64,000 nucleotides of DNA from Paenibacillus thalictri (GCF_004307995.1 NZ_SIRE01000014.1:124001-188000), one strand, 5' to 3'; positions 1-8,980 are shown, counted from the first letter of the stretch. Numbers and translations are program-made. The notes: a model not told the origin generated them from the sequence alone.

Positions 1-405
1 AGTGTCAGTCTTATGCCGCAGTACGCCCGTCTCATGTGCGGACAGGTTCTTTCGGTGAAGGAATACGATTATATTGCGGCTGTCAAATCTCTCGGAGCCA
101 GCGACTTCCGTATTCTTGTACGCCATATCTTCAGTAATGCGTTCCCGCCACTGGTCGTCCAGATGACCTTGAGACTGGGACATTCCATTCTGTCCGAGTC
201 CTCCTTGAGCTTCCTGGGCATTGGCATTCAGCCTCCTACCGCAGCTTGGGGCAGCATGGTTTCGGATGGACGCAACTATTTGACCGATCTGCCGATTATG
301 AGCTTAGCACCAGGTTTGGCGATCATGCTGGTGGTCTTTGCCTTCAATATGGTAGGTGACGGTCTTCGCGATGCCTTGGATCCAAGGCTTAGAGGCAGAT
401 TGTAA
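1..405 (+). CDS. ABC importer permease, OppC/DppC family (5'-truncated by window edge)
   Basis: The reading frame is open from base 1, so only the C-terminal ~134 residues are present. They carry the inner-membrane permease signature: the EAA loop region (ALGASD-like 'SLGASDFRILVRHI', then PPLVVQ), a 'SFLGIGIQPP' segment and the C-terminal 'GDGLRDALDPR' that ends DppC/OppC/NikC proteins. Such subunits form the membrane channel of peptide, nickel or opine importers together with a second permease and two ATPases. The two ATPase genes follow at 1935 and 2917, after an intervening MmgE/PrpD gene, so the importer may carry the substrate of the downstream catabolic genes (inference). Confidence 0.93.
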   Translation, partial: SVSLMPQYARLMCGQVLSVKEYDYIAAVKSLGASDFRILVRHIFSNAFPPLVVQMTLRLGHSILSESSLSFLGIGIQPPTAAWGSMVSDGRNYLTDLPIMSLAPGLAIMLVVFAFNMVGDGLRDALDPRLRGRL

Positions 406-432
406 AAGATGTAAGAGTAGGGGGATTGTGAA

Positions 433-1839
433 GTGGCTACTACTATCACGAAATTGGCGGATTTCGCCCATAACATTACGTTTGCCGACTTGCCGGACCC
501 TGTTGTCCGCGAGACGAAGCGCCTTCTTTTGGACTCTTTCGGCTGTGCTCTGGCCGGAGTAACCAGTGATAAAGGCAAATGGGGGATCGAGTTTTCACGG
601 CAATTTTTTGCCGGTACTCCACAGGCCACGGTACTCGGCATTGGCGATCGGATGTCTGCCATCGGTGCCGCATTCGTTAACGGCGAGCTGATTAACGGAC
701 TGGATTTCGACGCAGCGGGAAAGCATCTGCCGCCGTTTGTCATCCCGCCAAGTCTGGCCGTTGCCGAAATGAATCGGGCAAGCGGTCAGGAACTCATCGT
801 TGCCTGTGCCCTGGCTCATGAAGTCGGCATGCGCATCGGCCTTGCATTAGGCTCCTATAGAGATATTAAAGACGGCAAAACTTCATTGCCTCCGGTTACC
901 GGCCACAGCAGCGCAGTGTTTGGCGGCGCTGTAGGTGTTGCCAAACTGGATGGGTTTTCTAGCAGTCAGACAGCGCAAGCGTTAGGTATGGCCGGACTCA
1001 TCTCCCCGGTGCAAACCCAGACCCCGATGCACAAAAACTTGCCTACGAACTCCGGCAAGTACCTGATGGCGGGTTGGGCGTCCCAGGCCGCTCTGACCGC
1101 GCCATATCTGATCAAAGCGGGGCATCGTGGCGATATCTCCATCCTCGACGGGGAATACGGCTACTGGCGTTTTACCGGCTCTACCCGGTGGGATGCCGAA
1201 GCGGTGATCTCCGGGTTAGGCGAGGAATGGCGTTTCGTAAACAAGGTTCCCATCAAGCAGTATCCTTGCTGCCGGATGATGCATGGAGGGCTTGACTGCC
1301 TGGCAGCGATTATTGGGGACAATCAGCTTCGGCCGGAAGAGATTGACGGCATTCATGCCTATCTCGAGGCAACCTGCGTCGAGCCTATGTTTAACAACAC
1401 GGACATCACAAACCAAATTGACGCTCAGTTCAGCGTCGCGTATAACATGTCCGTTCTCGCCTGCGGCATCAAGCCGGGTGTACGTTGGCAGGAATATGAC
1501 ACGATGAACGACCCGGGAATACGTCGTTTCATGGATAAAGTGACCTTCGAGCCGCATCCGGCCTATGTTGAAGCCTTAAAGAAAGACGCCAATACGCGGA
1601 TATCCAGAGTAGAGGTATCGGCCAGAGGAAGAACATTTGCCGAGGAAAGGGACTTCATCAAGGGAACTATCACTTCGGACCCTGCTACGTACATCAATGA
1701 TGATGAACTGATGGCGAAGTTCAAAGATAACGCTTCCCGGATTTTGCCTATTCACAAGGTGAACGAAGCTTGCAGCCGGCTGATGGATTTGGAAAATGCC
1801 GGCGACGTGACCACGGTCATTGAGTTGCTTCACCTCTAA
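433..1839 (+). CDS. MmgE/PrpD family protein (first of three)
   Basis: A 468-residue protein with the MmgE/PrpD fold seen in 2-methylcitrate dehydratase and cis-aconitate decarboxylase. Supporting features are the N-terminal 'RETKRLLLDSFGCALAG' helix, the 'NGELINGLDFDAAGKH' active-site region, 'TGHSSAVFGGAVG' and 'KQYPCCRMMHGG'. Start GTG is preceded by GGGGG. It lies 27 bases after the permease gene and before the two ABC ATPases, so it is probably co-transcribed with the importer. The usual D-x-D-x-x-H-P pattern is changed to DFDAAGKHLPP, so the reaction is not predictable; family members hydrate, dehydrate or decarboxylate small carboxylates. Two paralogues lie at 16597 and 22640. Confidence 0.88.
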   Translation: MATTITKLADFAHNITFADLPDPVVRETKRLLLDSFGCALAGVTSDKGKWGIEFSRQFFAGTPQATVLGIGDRMSAIGAAFVNGELINGLDFDAAGKHLPPFVIPPSLAVAEMNRASGQELIVACALAHEVGMRIGLALGSYRDIKDGKTSLPPVTGHSSAVFGGAVGVAKLDGFSSSQTAQALGMAGLISPVQTQTPMHKNLPTNSGKYLMAGWASQAALTAPYLIKAGHRGDISILDGEYGYWRFTGSTRWDAEAVISGLGEEWRFVNKVPIKQYPCCRMMHGGLDCLAAIIGDNQLRPEEIDGIHAYLEATCVEPMFNNTDITNQIDAQFSVAYNMSVLACGIKPGVRWQEYDTMNDPGIRRFMDKVTFEPHPAYVEALKKDANTRISRVEVSARGRTFAEERDFIKGTITSDPATYINDDELMAKFKDNASRILPIHKVNEACSRLMDLENAGDVTTVIELLHL

Positions 1840-1934
1840 AAGATATGTTCCGTCGGACAGCACACACTTGGCATCAAGCAGGTGCCAATGTGATCAAATA
1901 CTGACTTGTAAAGAATGTTACACAGGAGGGAATT

Positions 1935-2939
1935 ATGGGTCATCTGTTACAAGTGAAAGATCTGCAAACACAATTTACCACCGAAGCCGGCAAAGTTAAG
2001 GCAGTGGACGGAGTTACGTTTCATATTGACGAACGTGAAATTGTGGGATTTGTAGGGGAAAGCGGCTGCGGCAAGTCGATGACACAGTTGTCTATCATGC
2101 AGTTGATTCCGAATCCTCCGGGCCGGATCGTCGGCGGGGAGGTATTGTTCGAAGGCGACGACTTGCTCAAATACGATAGCGGCAGCTCTGAGATGAGAAA
2201 CATTCGCGGTTCCAAGATATCCATGGTATTTCAGGAGCCAATGACCTCCCTCAACCCGGTGCTGACGATCAATGAACAGCTTTGCGAGACCATGCAGCTG
2301 CATATGGGGCTTAGCAGGGTCGACGCAAGGAAAAGAGCCATTCAACTGCTGAAAGAGGTCGGAATCCCCGCAGCGGAAAGCCGGATCGACGATTATCCCC
2401 ACCAGTTCAGCGGTGGTATGCGGCAGAGGGTTATGATCGCCATTGCGCTTGCTTGTAACCCGAAGCTGATTATCGCGGATGAACCGACTACCGCCCTGGA
2501 TGTAACGACGCAGGCCGTCTTGCTGGAATTAATGAAAGACCTGGTCGAACGGCACAACACGTCATTGGCGCTGGTTACCCATAACCTTGGAGTGGTGGCC
2601 CGATATGCTCACAGAATCTATGTCATGTATGCAGGCAGAATCGTTGAAGCCGGACCTTCCAGGCAAATATTTGCCAATCCACGGCACCCGTACACCATGG
2701 GACTGCTGGGATCTGTACCACGTCTGGATGATCCCCGGGATAAGGAGCTGGTTCCGATTCAGGGCCTGCCGCCTAACCTGGCCAAAATGCCTTCAACGTG
2801 TGCGTTCTTGCCCCGGTGTCCGTATAGTACCAGCCGATGTGAGAATTCGCCTCGGCCGTCTCTCACAGAAGTGGGAGAGCGTCATTTGGCAGCCTGCTAC
2901 TTGAACCAGGAGGAACATGCTCTTGAAAACAACAAATAA
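1935..2939 (+). CDS. ABC importer ATPase, DppD/OppD family
   Basis: A 334-residue cytoplasmic ATPase. Walker A 'GESGCGKS', Q-loop 'FQEPMTSLNPV', signature 'FSGGMRQRV', Walker B 'LIIADEPTTALDV' and H-loop 'VTHNLGVV' are all intact. The C-terminal oligopeptide/dipeptide extension with a cysteine cluster (CAFLPRCPYSTSRC) is typical of OppD/DppD and can bind an iron-sulfur cluster in this family. A GGAGGG ribosome site lies upstream. It overlaps the next ATPase gene by 23 bases, indicating translational coupling. Confidence 0.95.
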   Translation: MGHLLQVKDLQTQFTTEAGKVKAVDGVTFHIDEREIVGFVGESGCGKSMTQLSIMQLIPNPPGRIVGGEVLFEGDDLLKYDSGSSEMRNIRGSKISMVFQEPMTSLNPVLTINEQLCETMQLHMGLSRVDARKRAIQLLKEVGIPAAESRIDDYPHQFSGGMRQRVMIAIALACNPKLIIADEPTTALDVTTQAVLLELMKDLVERHNTSLALVTHNLGVVARYAHRIYVMYAGRIVEAGPSRQIFANPRHPYTMGLLGSVPRLDDPRDKELVPIQGLPPNLAKMPSTCAFLPRCPYSTSRCENSPRPSLTEVGERHLAACYLNQEEHALENNK

Positions 2940-3936
2940 TGAAAATTCAACCAATAATGAATATCTTCTGGAAGTAAACAATCTCAAGGTTTATTTTCCG
3001 GTTACCCGGGGACTTTTGAGAAAGAAGGTCGCTGACGTCAAAGCTGTAGACGACGTCAGCTTCAAGGTGAGAGCCGGCGAGACCTTGGGATTGGTAGGAG
3101 AGAGCGGCTGCGGCAAATCGACTTTAGGACGCGGCATTTTGCGGCTGATTGAACCTACCGCGGGGGAAGTTATGTTCGACGGTCAGAACATTCTTGATTT
3201 ATCGCCAGGAGAAATGAGAAACCTGCGCAGCAAAATGTCCCTGATGTTTCAAGACCCTTACGGCTCGCTGGATCCTCGTCAAACTGCCGGCAGCATTGTC
3301 GGCGAACCGCTTACGATCCATAATCTCACGAAAAACCAAAGCGAATACCAAGACAGAATTGAGCATCTATTCCGCCGCTGCGGTTTGGATCCGTCCATGA
3401 TGAACAGAGTCCCTCACGAATTTAGCGGCGGTCAAAGACAGCGTATCGGTATTGCCCGGTCGCTGGCCAGCGACCCTTCGTTAATTGTTTGTGACGAGCC
3501 GATCTCAGCCCTCGACGTTTCGATTCAGGCTCAAATTATTAATTTGCTGAAAGAACTGCAGCGCGGCACGAACGGTTTGACGTATGTCTTCATCGCACAC
3601 GATCTTTCCGTTGTCAGACATATTAGCGACAGAGTCGCTGTCATGTACCTGGGGAATATTGTTGAGGTTACCGACTCCGATTCGCTGTACGAAAATCCGC
3701 TCCATCCGTACACGCGGGCTTTATTGTCGGCGGTGCCGATCCCCGATCCTGTACTCGAGGAGACTCGGGAGCGGATTCTTCTCAAGGGAGAGGTGCCTAG
3801 TCCACTCCATCCGCCATCCGGCTGCCCATTCCATCAACGCTGCTTCGAGGCTATTCCGGAATGCAGCCAGATGAAACCTCAGCTTCGCGACGTCGGAAAC
3901 GGACATCAGGTAGCTTGCATTAGAGTGGGCACATAA
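2917..3936 (+). CDS. ABC importer ATPase, DppF/OppF family
   Basis: A 339-residue ATPase, partner of the upstream DppD-like subunit. Walker A 'GESGCGKST', 'FQDPYGSLDPRQT', signature 'FSGGQRQRIGIARSLA', Walker B 'LIVCDEPISALDV' and 'IAHDLSVVRHI' are complete, and the C-terminal Cys motif (CPFHQRCFEAIPEC) is present. Translation starts inside the preceding gene behind AGGAGGAAC. The stop is followed within about 12 bases by a foreign remnant (3948-4016), so the operon's original downstream sequence appears to have been replaced by a duplicated segment. Confidence 0.95.
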   Translation: MLLKTTNNENSTNNEYLLEVNNLKVYFPVTRGLLRKKVADVKAVDDVSFKVRAGETLGLVGESGCGKSTLGRGILRLIEPTAGEVMFDGQNILDLSPGEMRNLRSKMSLMFQDPYGSLDPRQTAGSIVGEPLTIHNLTKNQSEYQDRIEHLFRRCGLDPSMMNRVPHEFSGGQRQRIGIARSLASDPSLIVCDEPISALDVSIQAQIINLLKELQRGTNGLTYVFIAHDLSVVRHISDRVAVMYLGNIVEVTDSDSLYENPLHPYTRALLSAVPIPDPVLEETRERILLKGEVPSPLHPPSGCPFHQRCFEAIPECSQMKPQLRDVGNGHQVACIRVGT

Positions 3937-3947
3937 ATCGGGAATAA

Positions 3948-4016
3948 GATGGCGGGAATCTGAACTTCATAGACATGACCGGCACAACCCGTTTCGAAGA
4001 CGTACCGATCGCGTGA
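3948..4016 (+). pseudogene. Remnant of the 3' end of a beta-helix-tailed FAD oxidoreductase gene
   Basis: These 69 bases read DGGNLNFIDMTGTTRFEDVPIA-stop, closely matching the last residues of the intact flavoprotein gene at 24367-26679 (GGNPNYIDLTGTTRFEGAPIS-stop). The match extends through the following non-coding bases and the terminator. In frame, a TAA precedes the remnant, so it is not part of any gene. It marks the left edge of a duplicated block whose other copy begins at about 26610. Confidence 0.8.
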
Positions 4017-4053
4017 GCGGTAAGTACCTCGGGAACCAGAATTTAACAAACGA

Positions 4054-4104
4054 AAGGGCTGGCGCAAGTGACGTGTAAAACGTCACAGGTGGCAGCCCTT
4101 TTTT
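4054..4104. terminator. Bidirectional hairpin terminator
   Basis: AAGGGCT pairs with AGCCCTT (4054-4060 and 4094-4100), with an inner GTGACG/CGTCAC stem (4068-4073, 4081-4086), followed by a T-run. The LysR gene on the other strand ends at 4116, so it can serve both directions. A diverged copy lies at 26718-26766. Confidence 0.75.
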
Positions 4105-4115
4105 GAAAAGCGTGT

Positions 4116-4988
4116 TTATGTTTCATCGTCCTCTTGCGGGTATAGGTCATGAACGACTTTAAGAAACTCCCTGACGATCTGCGATGGCGACTCGCGGTGG
4201 AGGATAACCCCAACGGGCACGATATCGGTTTCCAGCGGAATAGCGATCAAGGGCTGCATCGTATTGACAAAATACGCCTTGGAGATGAAAACTCCGTTGT
4301 TATAGCAAATATTGATGATGTTGGGCAGATCGTTGCTTGTGAGCAGCTCCAGATTAAGGTCGGGGCAGATTTCATGCAGCTGCGACGCCAGCTCGGAGTT
4401 TTTTTTCAGCAGGCCGACACGGTTGCCGGACAGCTCTTCCAGGCGGATCGTTTTGTTTCCGGCCAGCGGGTGGCTGGGCGCGACAAGGCATTTGTAAGGC
4501 ATAGGGAAAAGCTTGGTGTATTTAACACCGGAGCCCTCGAGCTCCGGATGATAGATGCATTCGGACACGTCCGCGCGATTGTAGAGAATATCTTCGATAT
4601 AATGGCCGCTCCTGCGCGGCACCACCTGCTGCTTAATAGATGGAAATCTGCGCGAAAATTCGTTGAACACGTTTTCCAGCAGCAGACGCGGATGTTGGGG
4701 AGTTGCGATGCGGATGGTCTGATTATGAAAGGCAATCTCCTTGCCCCGCTGGATAACCGAATCTATTTCGCCCAAAATTCTCCTGGCACCGCGGCAAAAC
4801 TCTTCGCCGGCCGGAGTCAGCGCGATGCCATGGCGTGTGCGTACGAGCAGGGAGAAGCCGACTTCCTCTTCAAGGGTGTCGATCTGCTTTTTTAGCGCCT
4901 GTTTGGAAAGATTAAGGGCCTCCTCCGCCTTGCTGAAACTGCCGCATTCTACCGCTTTGAGCAACGATTTCAGTTGTCGATCGTTCAT
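4116..4988 (-). CDS. LysR-family regulator (copy 1, upstream of CoA-transferase operon)
   Basis: A 290-residue LysR-type transcriptional regulator: N-terminal winged HTH (MNDRQLKSLLKAVECGSFSK..., 'LTPAGEEFCRGARRIL') and a substrate-binding effector domain. The start at 4988 was chosen over one 12 codons upstream because GGAGGTGG precedes it at proper spacing and because the paralogue at 20863 starts at the equivalent position. It diverges from the CaiB gene at 5204; the intergenic region holds a TTAGC-N5-GCTAA palindrome with the T-N11-A pattern of LysR sites, so this regulator is the likely controller of the CoA genes (inference). A decayed copy lies at 26764-26880. Confidence 0.92.
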   Translation of the reverse strand: MNDRQLKSLLKAVECGSFSKAEEALNLSKQALKKQIDTLEEEVGFSLLVRTRHGIALTPAGEEFCRGARRILGEIDSVIQRGKEIAFHNQTIRIATPQHPRLLLENVFNEFSRRFPSIKQQVVPRRSGHYIEDILYNRADVSECIYHPELEGSGVKYTKLFPMPYKCLVAPSHPLAGNKTIRLEELSGNRVGLLKKNSELASQLHEICPDLNLELLTSNDLPNIINICYNNGVFISKAYFVNTMQPLIAIPLETDIVPVGVILHRESPSQIVREFLKVVHDLYPQEDDET

Positions 4989-5005
4989 GGACACCACCTC
5001 CGGTA

Positions 5006-5070
5006 GTGAACTTTTGGTTAACAATAAGTTAGCATAAAGCTAATTCCGGGTCAAGCACGGCAGTAGTAAG
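5006..5070. promoter_or_regulatory. LysR-type operator element, copy 1 (TTAGC-N5-GCTAA)
   Basis: The palindrome TTAGC-ATAAA-GCTAA at 5029-5043 is embedded in a longer block from GTGAACTTTTGGTTAAC to CAGTAGTAAG that recurs at 9875-9940 and 26898-26963. It sits between divergent lysR and caiB-type genes, the classical position for a LysR operator. The bound regulator is inferred. Confidence 0.65.
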
Positions 5071-5137
5071 ATAAAGTTGGCTTTTGGACTTCACAGTGCT
5101 ACGCAATGCAGGAAAGAACGTTCCGGCGCGGCAAGTA

Positions 5138-5157
5138 AGCCCCCGTGATTCGGGGCT
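5138..5157 (+). other. Short leader hairpin before the CoA-transferase gene
   Basis: AGCCCC pairs with GGGGCT around an 8-base loop, about 47 bases before the start at 5204, followed by a weak T/A run. It could act in attenuation or mRNA stability; no function is demonstrable. Confidence 0.3.
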
Positions 5158-5203
5158 AGTTTAAAATAACATACCAAGATGAAGAAAATAGGAGTGAGCG
5201 TAG

Positions 5204-6412
5204 ATGGCAGAAGGACCGCTGAGCGGAGTGAAACTGGTCGAATACTGCAGTTCTGTAGCAGGGTCTTATTGCGCAAAACTGTTTGCCGACCTCGGCGCTG
5301 AAGTGATCAAGGTCGAAAAACCGGAAGGTGACGAAGCGAGAAAGAAGGGGCCTTTCTTAGACGATAAGCCTGATCCTGAGCTTTCGGGCCTCTTTCTTTA
5401 CCATAATACCAACAAGCTTGGCGTTACCCTCAATCTGAACTCGCCGACGGGACGCGTTATGTTCAAAAAGCTGGTAACGGACGCGGATATTCTAATTGAA
5501 GACAGAGCGCCGGGAGAGATGGCCAAGCTGGGACTGGGCTATGAAGTTCTTAAGCAATTGAACCCTTCTTTAATTATGGCATCCATTACCCCGTTTGGCC
5601 AGGACGGACCTTATCGTGACTATAAAGCTTATGACGTCAATGTCTACCACGCTAGCGGCGCCGGCTATGTGCTGCCGGCCAACTCGCCGAATGCAGACAG
5701 GGAACCTGTCAAGGGGGGCGGCATGGTCGCGGAATGCGATGCCGGCGTCTGCGCATCTGTAAGTATTTTGGGAGCGCTTTACTGGCGCAATGCCGGGGGA
5801 ACCGGACAGTACATCGACATATCCAAGCAAGAAGCGGAGATGGCACTCGAGAGAATGAACATCGTCCGCTACTATGAGCTTGGAAAAAGCCCTACTCGCG
5901 TGAAAATCAATCGTCTCCGCGATACGCTTTTGCTCTGCCGCGACGGCGGTTATGTGAAAGTCGTCGTGCATCCGGATAAGCAGTGGAACGGATTGGTTGA
6001 AGCGATGGGCAATCCGGAATGGGCCAAGGATGAGAAGTTCAGCAACCATAAGAAGAGAGAAGCCAACTTCGAGGCGCTTACTGCATGCCTCAGCGAAGAA
6101 GCGGCTAAATATGACAGTGAGGAGCTCTTCAGCAAAATTCAAGAAAAAGGCACGGCCTGCGCACCCATTTGTTCGGCGGAGCAGGTGTTCAATTCACCGC
6201 AAACGAAAGCTCGCGATTTTTATGTAGAGATCGACCATCCGGCAAGCGGCGCATTAATGTACCCCGGGCTGCCTTTCAAGCTCTCCAAGACCGCTCCGCG
6301 TCACAACCATGGCGCTCCGCTGTTGGGTCAGCACAATGAGGAAGTGTACGGCAATCGCCTTGGATACTCCAAGGAAGACCTGGCTAAATTCAGAGAGGCC
6401 GGCGTCATCTAA
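5204..6412 (+). CDS. CaiB/BaiF (class III) CoA-transferase, first of a pair
   Basis: A 402-residue family III CoA-transferase, which moves CoA between carboxylic acids through an aspartyl-CoA anhydride. N-terminal 'GPLSGVKLVEYCSSVAGSYCAKLFADLGAEVIKVEKPEGD' region, 'LNLNSPTGR', 'GQYIDISKQEAEM' and the candidate catalytic Asp179 (AECDAG) are visible. GGAG lies upstream of the ATG. It begins an operon-like run with a second CoA-transferase, thiolase and 3-hydroxyacyl-CoA dehydrogenase, so it probably activates the pathway acid. A broken copy lies at 26964-27216. Confidence 0.93.
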   Translation: MAEGPLSGVKLVEYCSSVAGSYCAKLFADLGAEVIKVEKPEGDEARKKGPFLDDKPDPELSGLFLYHNTNKLGVTLNLNSPTGRVMFKKLVTDADILIEDRAPGEMAKLGLGYEVLKQLNPSLIMASITPFGQDGPYRDYKAYDVNVYHASGAGYVLPANSPNADREPVKGGGMVAECDAGVCASVSILGALYWRNAGGTGQYIDISKQEAEMALERMNIVRYYELGKSPTRVKINRLRDTLLLCRDGGYVKVVVHPDKQWNGLVEAMGNPEWAKDEKFSNHKKREANFEALTACLSEEAAKYDSEELFSKIQEKGTACAPICSAEQVFNSPQTKARDFYVEIDHPASGALMYPGLPFKLSKTAPRHNHGAPLLGQHNEEVYGNRLGYSKEDLAKFREAGVI

Positions 6413-6454
6413 ACCTGTTTTCAACTGGCTTTCGAGCGAAGGAGGAATTTGCAG

Positions 6455-7669
6455 ATGAACCATGTTGCTTTGAAAGGAATAAGAGTCGCTGATTTCAGTT
6501 GGGTATGGGCTGGACCGTATGCCACGTTACTGCTCTCTTTTCTTGGAGCAGATGTAATCAAGATTGAAAGCAGACAGCGCGTAGACCAAACACGGCAGGG
6601 AACGATTACGACGGGTGAAGATTTCGAGGGTTTTAACGCCTCGCCGATCTTCAACAATGCGAACCTGAACAAAAAGAGCGTCTCGCTTGATCTTAAAAAC
6701 CCGGAAGCTGTCGAACTGGCAAAGAAGATCGTCGCGGAGAGCGACATCGTTATCGAGAACATGCGTCCCGGGGTTATGGATAAATTAGGGCTCGGATACA
6801 AGGATCTTGTGAAAATCAAACCCAATATCATCATGATCTCGTCATCGGGATTCGGCTCGTCGGGACCATACGGCGAATATGCCGGTTATGCTCCGATATT
6901 TGCCGCCATTGGCGGATTGGCTTATTTGACTGGATATGAGGGCGGCGAACCGAATACGATGAGCGGCGTCATGGACCTTAGAGTCGGTACGATGTCGGCA
7001 TTCGCCATTCTCGCAGCTCTGTTGCACCGTCAGAAGACAGGGGAAGGCCAGTATATCGATCTTTCTTCTTCCGAATGCATCAGCTCTCTCATCGGTCCTG
7101 AGCTGATGGAATATACGATGAATAAGCGTTCGCCGAACCGCCGCGGCAATCAGGATTCCATCATGGCGCCCCATAATTGCTATCGCTGCAAGGGCGACGA
7201 CAAGTGGATCAGCATTGCCGTGGCGACGGATGAAGAGTGGAAGGCGCTGTGCGGTGCGATGGGCAACCCTGAATGGGCCCAAGACGAAGCATTTGCCGAT
7301 GTGTACAGCCGTTGGAAAAATCGCCATCAGCTGGACGAATATATCGCAGCGTGGACGATCAACTGCACGGATTATGAAGTGATGACACGGCTGCAAAGTG
7401 CCGGAGTCGCGGCTACGCCGTCGTTTAACGCCGAGCAAATCCTGTCCGATCCGCATGTCAAGGCGCGCGGCAAAATTATCGAGGTCGAGCATCCGGTGAT
7501 GGGCAAGAAGAAAGTGATCACTCCGCCGTGGAAGCTCTCGGAGACGCCTGCCACGATTAGCAAAGCTTCTCCGCTGCTAGGCGAACACAATGAAGAGGTA
7601 TTTAGTTCCCTGCTCGGCATGTCCAAGGAAGAGATACAGAAGCTGGTCGACGAAAAAGTTATTTATTAA
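6455..7669 (+). CDS. CaiB/BaiF (class III) CoA-transferase, second of a pair
   Basis: A 404-residue paralogue of the preceding gene with 'GIRVADFSWVWAGPYATLLLSFLGADVIKIES', 'SVSLDLKNPEA', candidate catalytic Asp174 (VMDLRVG) and 'GQYIDLSSSECI'. The ATG at 6455 lies 9 bases after GGAGG; the TTG two codons earlier is too close to that site. Two adjacent family III transferases may form a hetero-oligomer or act on successive acids; which applies cannot be seen from sequence. Confidence 0.93.
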   Translation: MNHVALKGIRVADFSWVWAGPYATLLLSFLGADVIKIESRQRVDQTRQGTITTGEDFEGFNASPIFNNANLNKKSVSLDLKNPEAVELAKKIVAESDIVIENMRPGVMDKLGLGYKDLVKIKPNIIMISSSGFGSSGPYGEYAGYAPIFAAIGGLAYLTGYEGGEPNTMSGVMDLRVGTMSAFAILAALLHRQKTGEGQYIDLSSSECISSLIGPELMEYTMNKRSPNRRGNQDSIMAPHNCYRCKGDDKWISIAVATDEEWKALCGAMGNPEWAQDEAFADVYSRWKNRHQLDEYIAAWTINCTDYEVMTRLQSAGVAATPSFNAEQILSDPHVKARGKIIEVEHPVMGKKKVITPPWKLSETPATISKASPLLGEHNEEVFSSLLGMSKEEIQKLVDEKVIY

Positions 7670-7674
7670 GGAAG

Positions 7675-7759
7675 ATGCTTACGAAGCCAGTTTTTGCTGG
7701 CGCAAAAAAACTCAAAGCGAATGCTTACGAAGCCAGTTTTTTGCTGGCGCAAAAAACTC
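7675..7759. repeat. Tandem duplicate of a 39-base hairpin unit
   Basis: Two copies (7675-7713 and 7721-7759) of a unit containing GCCAG-T5/6-G-CTGGC followed by CGCAAAAAACTC, separated by 7 bases. Each unit folds into a 5-bp hairpin. They occupy the whole gap between the second CoA-transferase and the thiolase. Confidence 0.8.
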
Positions 7760-7774
7760 TTAGGAGGAATCGGC

Positions 7775-8980
7775 ATGAAAGAAGTAGTCGTTGTATCCGC
7801 GGCCAGGACGCCTATCGGTTCGATTGGCGGGGTTCTTAAAAGCATGCAGCCGGAGGATATTCTCTCCGTAGCGCTGGAAGCCGCAATTGAGCGGGCCGGC
7901 GTTAGCAAAGATATTATCGACGAGGTCATCGTCGGGCAGACCAAGCAGACCGCGGATGCGCCGAACATCGCCCGGGTGTCCGCTCTCGCGATTCACATTC
8001 CGGATTCCACTCCCGCCTACACGGTGCACCGCCAGTGCGCCTCCAGTATGCAGGCGATTCTCAACGCGGTACAGCAAATTCAGTGCGGTTACTCCGACGT
8101 GGTGCTCGTCGGAGGCGTAGAGAGCATGAGTACGGCGCCGTTTTACGTGCGCGAAGCGCGTTTTGGCGTCGGACACGGCAACGGGATTTTCGTGGACCCT
8201 AATGTGGAGAGCCAGCCGCAAAGCCAGCCGGCCTCCTTATACGGGACGTTTAATATGATTCAGACCGCCGATAACGTGGCGGCAAAATACGGAGTTACCC
8301 GGGAGGACTGCGACGCATTTGCCTTGGCAAGCCAGCATAAGGCAGTTGCGGCCATTGACTCCGGCCGTTTCCAGGACGAGCTGGTGGCAGTGGATGTGCC
8401 TCTGCGGAAGGGCGCTTTCTTTCAGTTCGATACTGACGAATATCCTAAGCGGGACACCAGCCTGGAGAAGATGGCGAAACTTCGTCCTATCTTTGAAGGC
8501 GGTGTCACCACCGCGGGCAACGCCTCGGGCCGCAACGACGGCGCGGTAGGGATGGTGCTTATGAGCGCGGAAAAAGCTGCAGAGCTCGGCGTCAAGCCGA
8601 TGGCGGCCGTTCTTGGCGGGGCAGCGGCCGGTGTGGACCCTCGTTATATGGGGATGGGACCTGTAGACGCTACACGGAAGCTGATGAGCCGCCTTACGCC
8701 GCAGACGGGCTTGAAGCTGGAAGACTTCGGCTTAGTGGAGATCAACGAGGCCTTTGCGGCGCAGTCCGTAGCTTGTGTTCGCGAGCTGGGACTGGATCCG
8801 GAGATCGTAAACGTGAACGGCGGGGCGATTGCATTAGGGCATCCGCTCGGCAGCTCCGGAGCGCGGATTTGTACAACGCTGCTCCATGAAATGCGCCGCC
8901 GCGGTACGAAACACGGCCTCGCTACGATCTGCGTAGCAGGCGGGCTCGGCATGTCATTGGCGTTTGAGCTCAGAGAATAG
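7775..8980 (+). CDS. Acetyl-CoA acyltransferase/acetyltransferase (thiolase)
   Basis: A 401-residue thiolase catalysing thiolytic cleavage of 3-ketoacyl-CoA (or condensation of acetyl-CoA). Start ATG lies behind AGGAGG and gives the canonical 'EVVVVSAARTPIGS' N-terminus. Nucleophile Cys88 (HRQCASSMQ), the 'NGGAIALGHPLGSSGAR' histidine loop and the C-terminal 'CVAGGLG' cysteine loop are present, so the active site is complete. It is followed after 19 bases by a 3-hydroxyacyl-CoA dehydrogenase, indicating a beta-oxidation-like step pair. Confidence 0.95.
   Translation: MKEVVVVSAARTPIGSIGGVLKSMQPEDILSVALEAAIERAGVSKDIIDEVIVGQTKQTADAPNIARVSALAIHIPDSTPAYTVHRQCASSMQAILNAVQQIQCGYSDVVLVGGVESMSTAPFYVREARFGVGHGNGIFVDPNVESQPQSQPASLYGTFNMIQTADNVAAKYGVTREDCDAFALASQHKAVAAIDSGRFQDELVAVDVPLRKGAFFQFDTDEYPKRDTSLEKMAKLRPIFEGGVTTAGNASGRNDGAVGMVLMSAEKAAELGVKPMAAVLGGAAAGVDPRYMGMGPVDATRKLMSRLTPQTGLKLEDFGLVEINEAFAAQSVACVRELGLDPEIVNVNGGAIALGHPLGSSGARICTTLLHEMRRRGTKHGLATICVAGGLGMSLAFELRE

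Noticed and set aside
1869..1889. TTGGCA/TGCCAA inverted repeat as a terminator between the MmgE/PrpD and DppD genes
   Set aside because: No T-run follows and the flanking genes appear to be one transcription unit; it may be a chance palindrome.
4149..4895. Long open frame on the plus strand opposite the LysR gene
   Set aside because: It is the antisense of a clear LysR protein, lacks a ribosome site and has no recognisable protein features.
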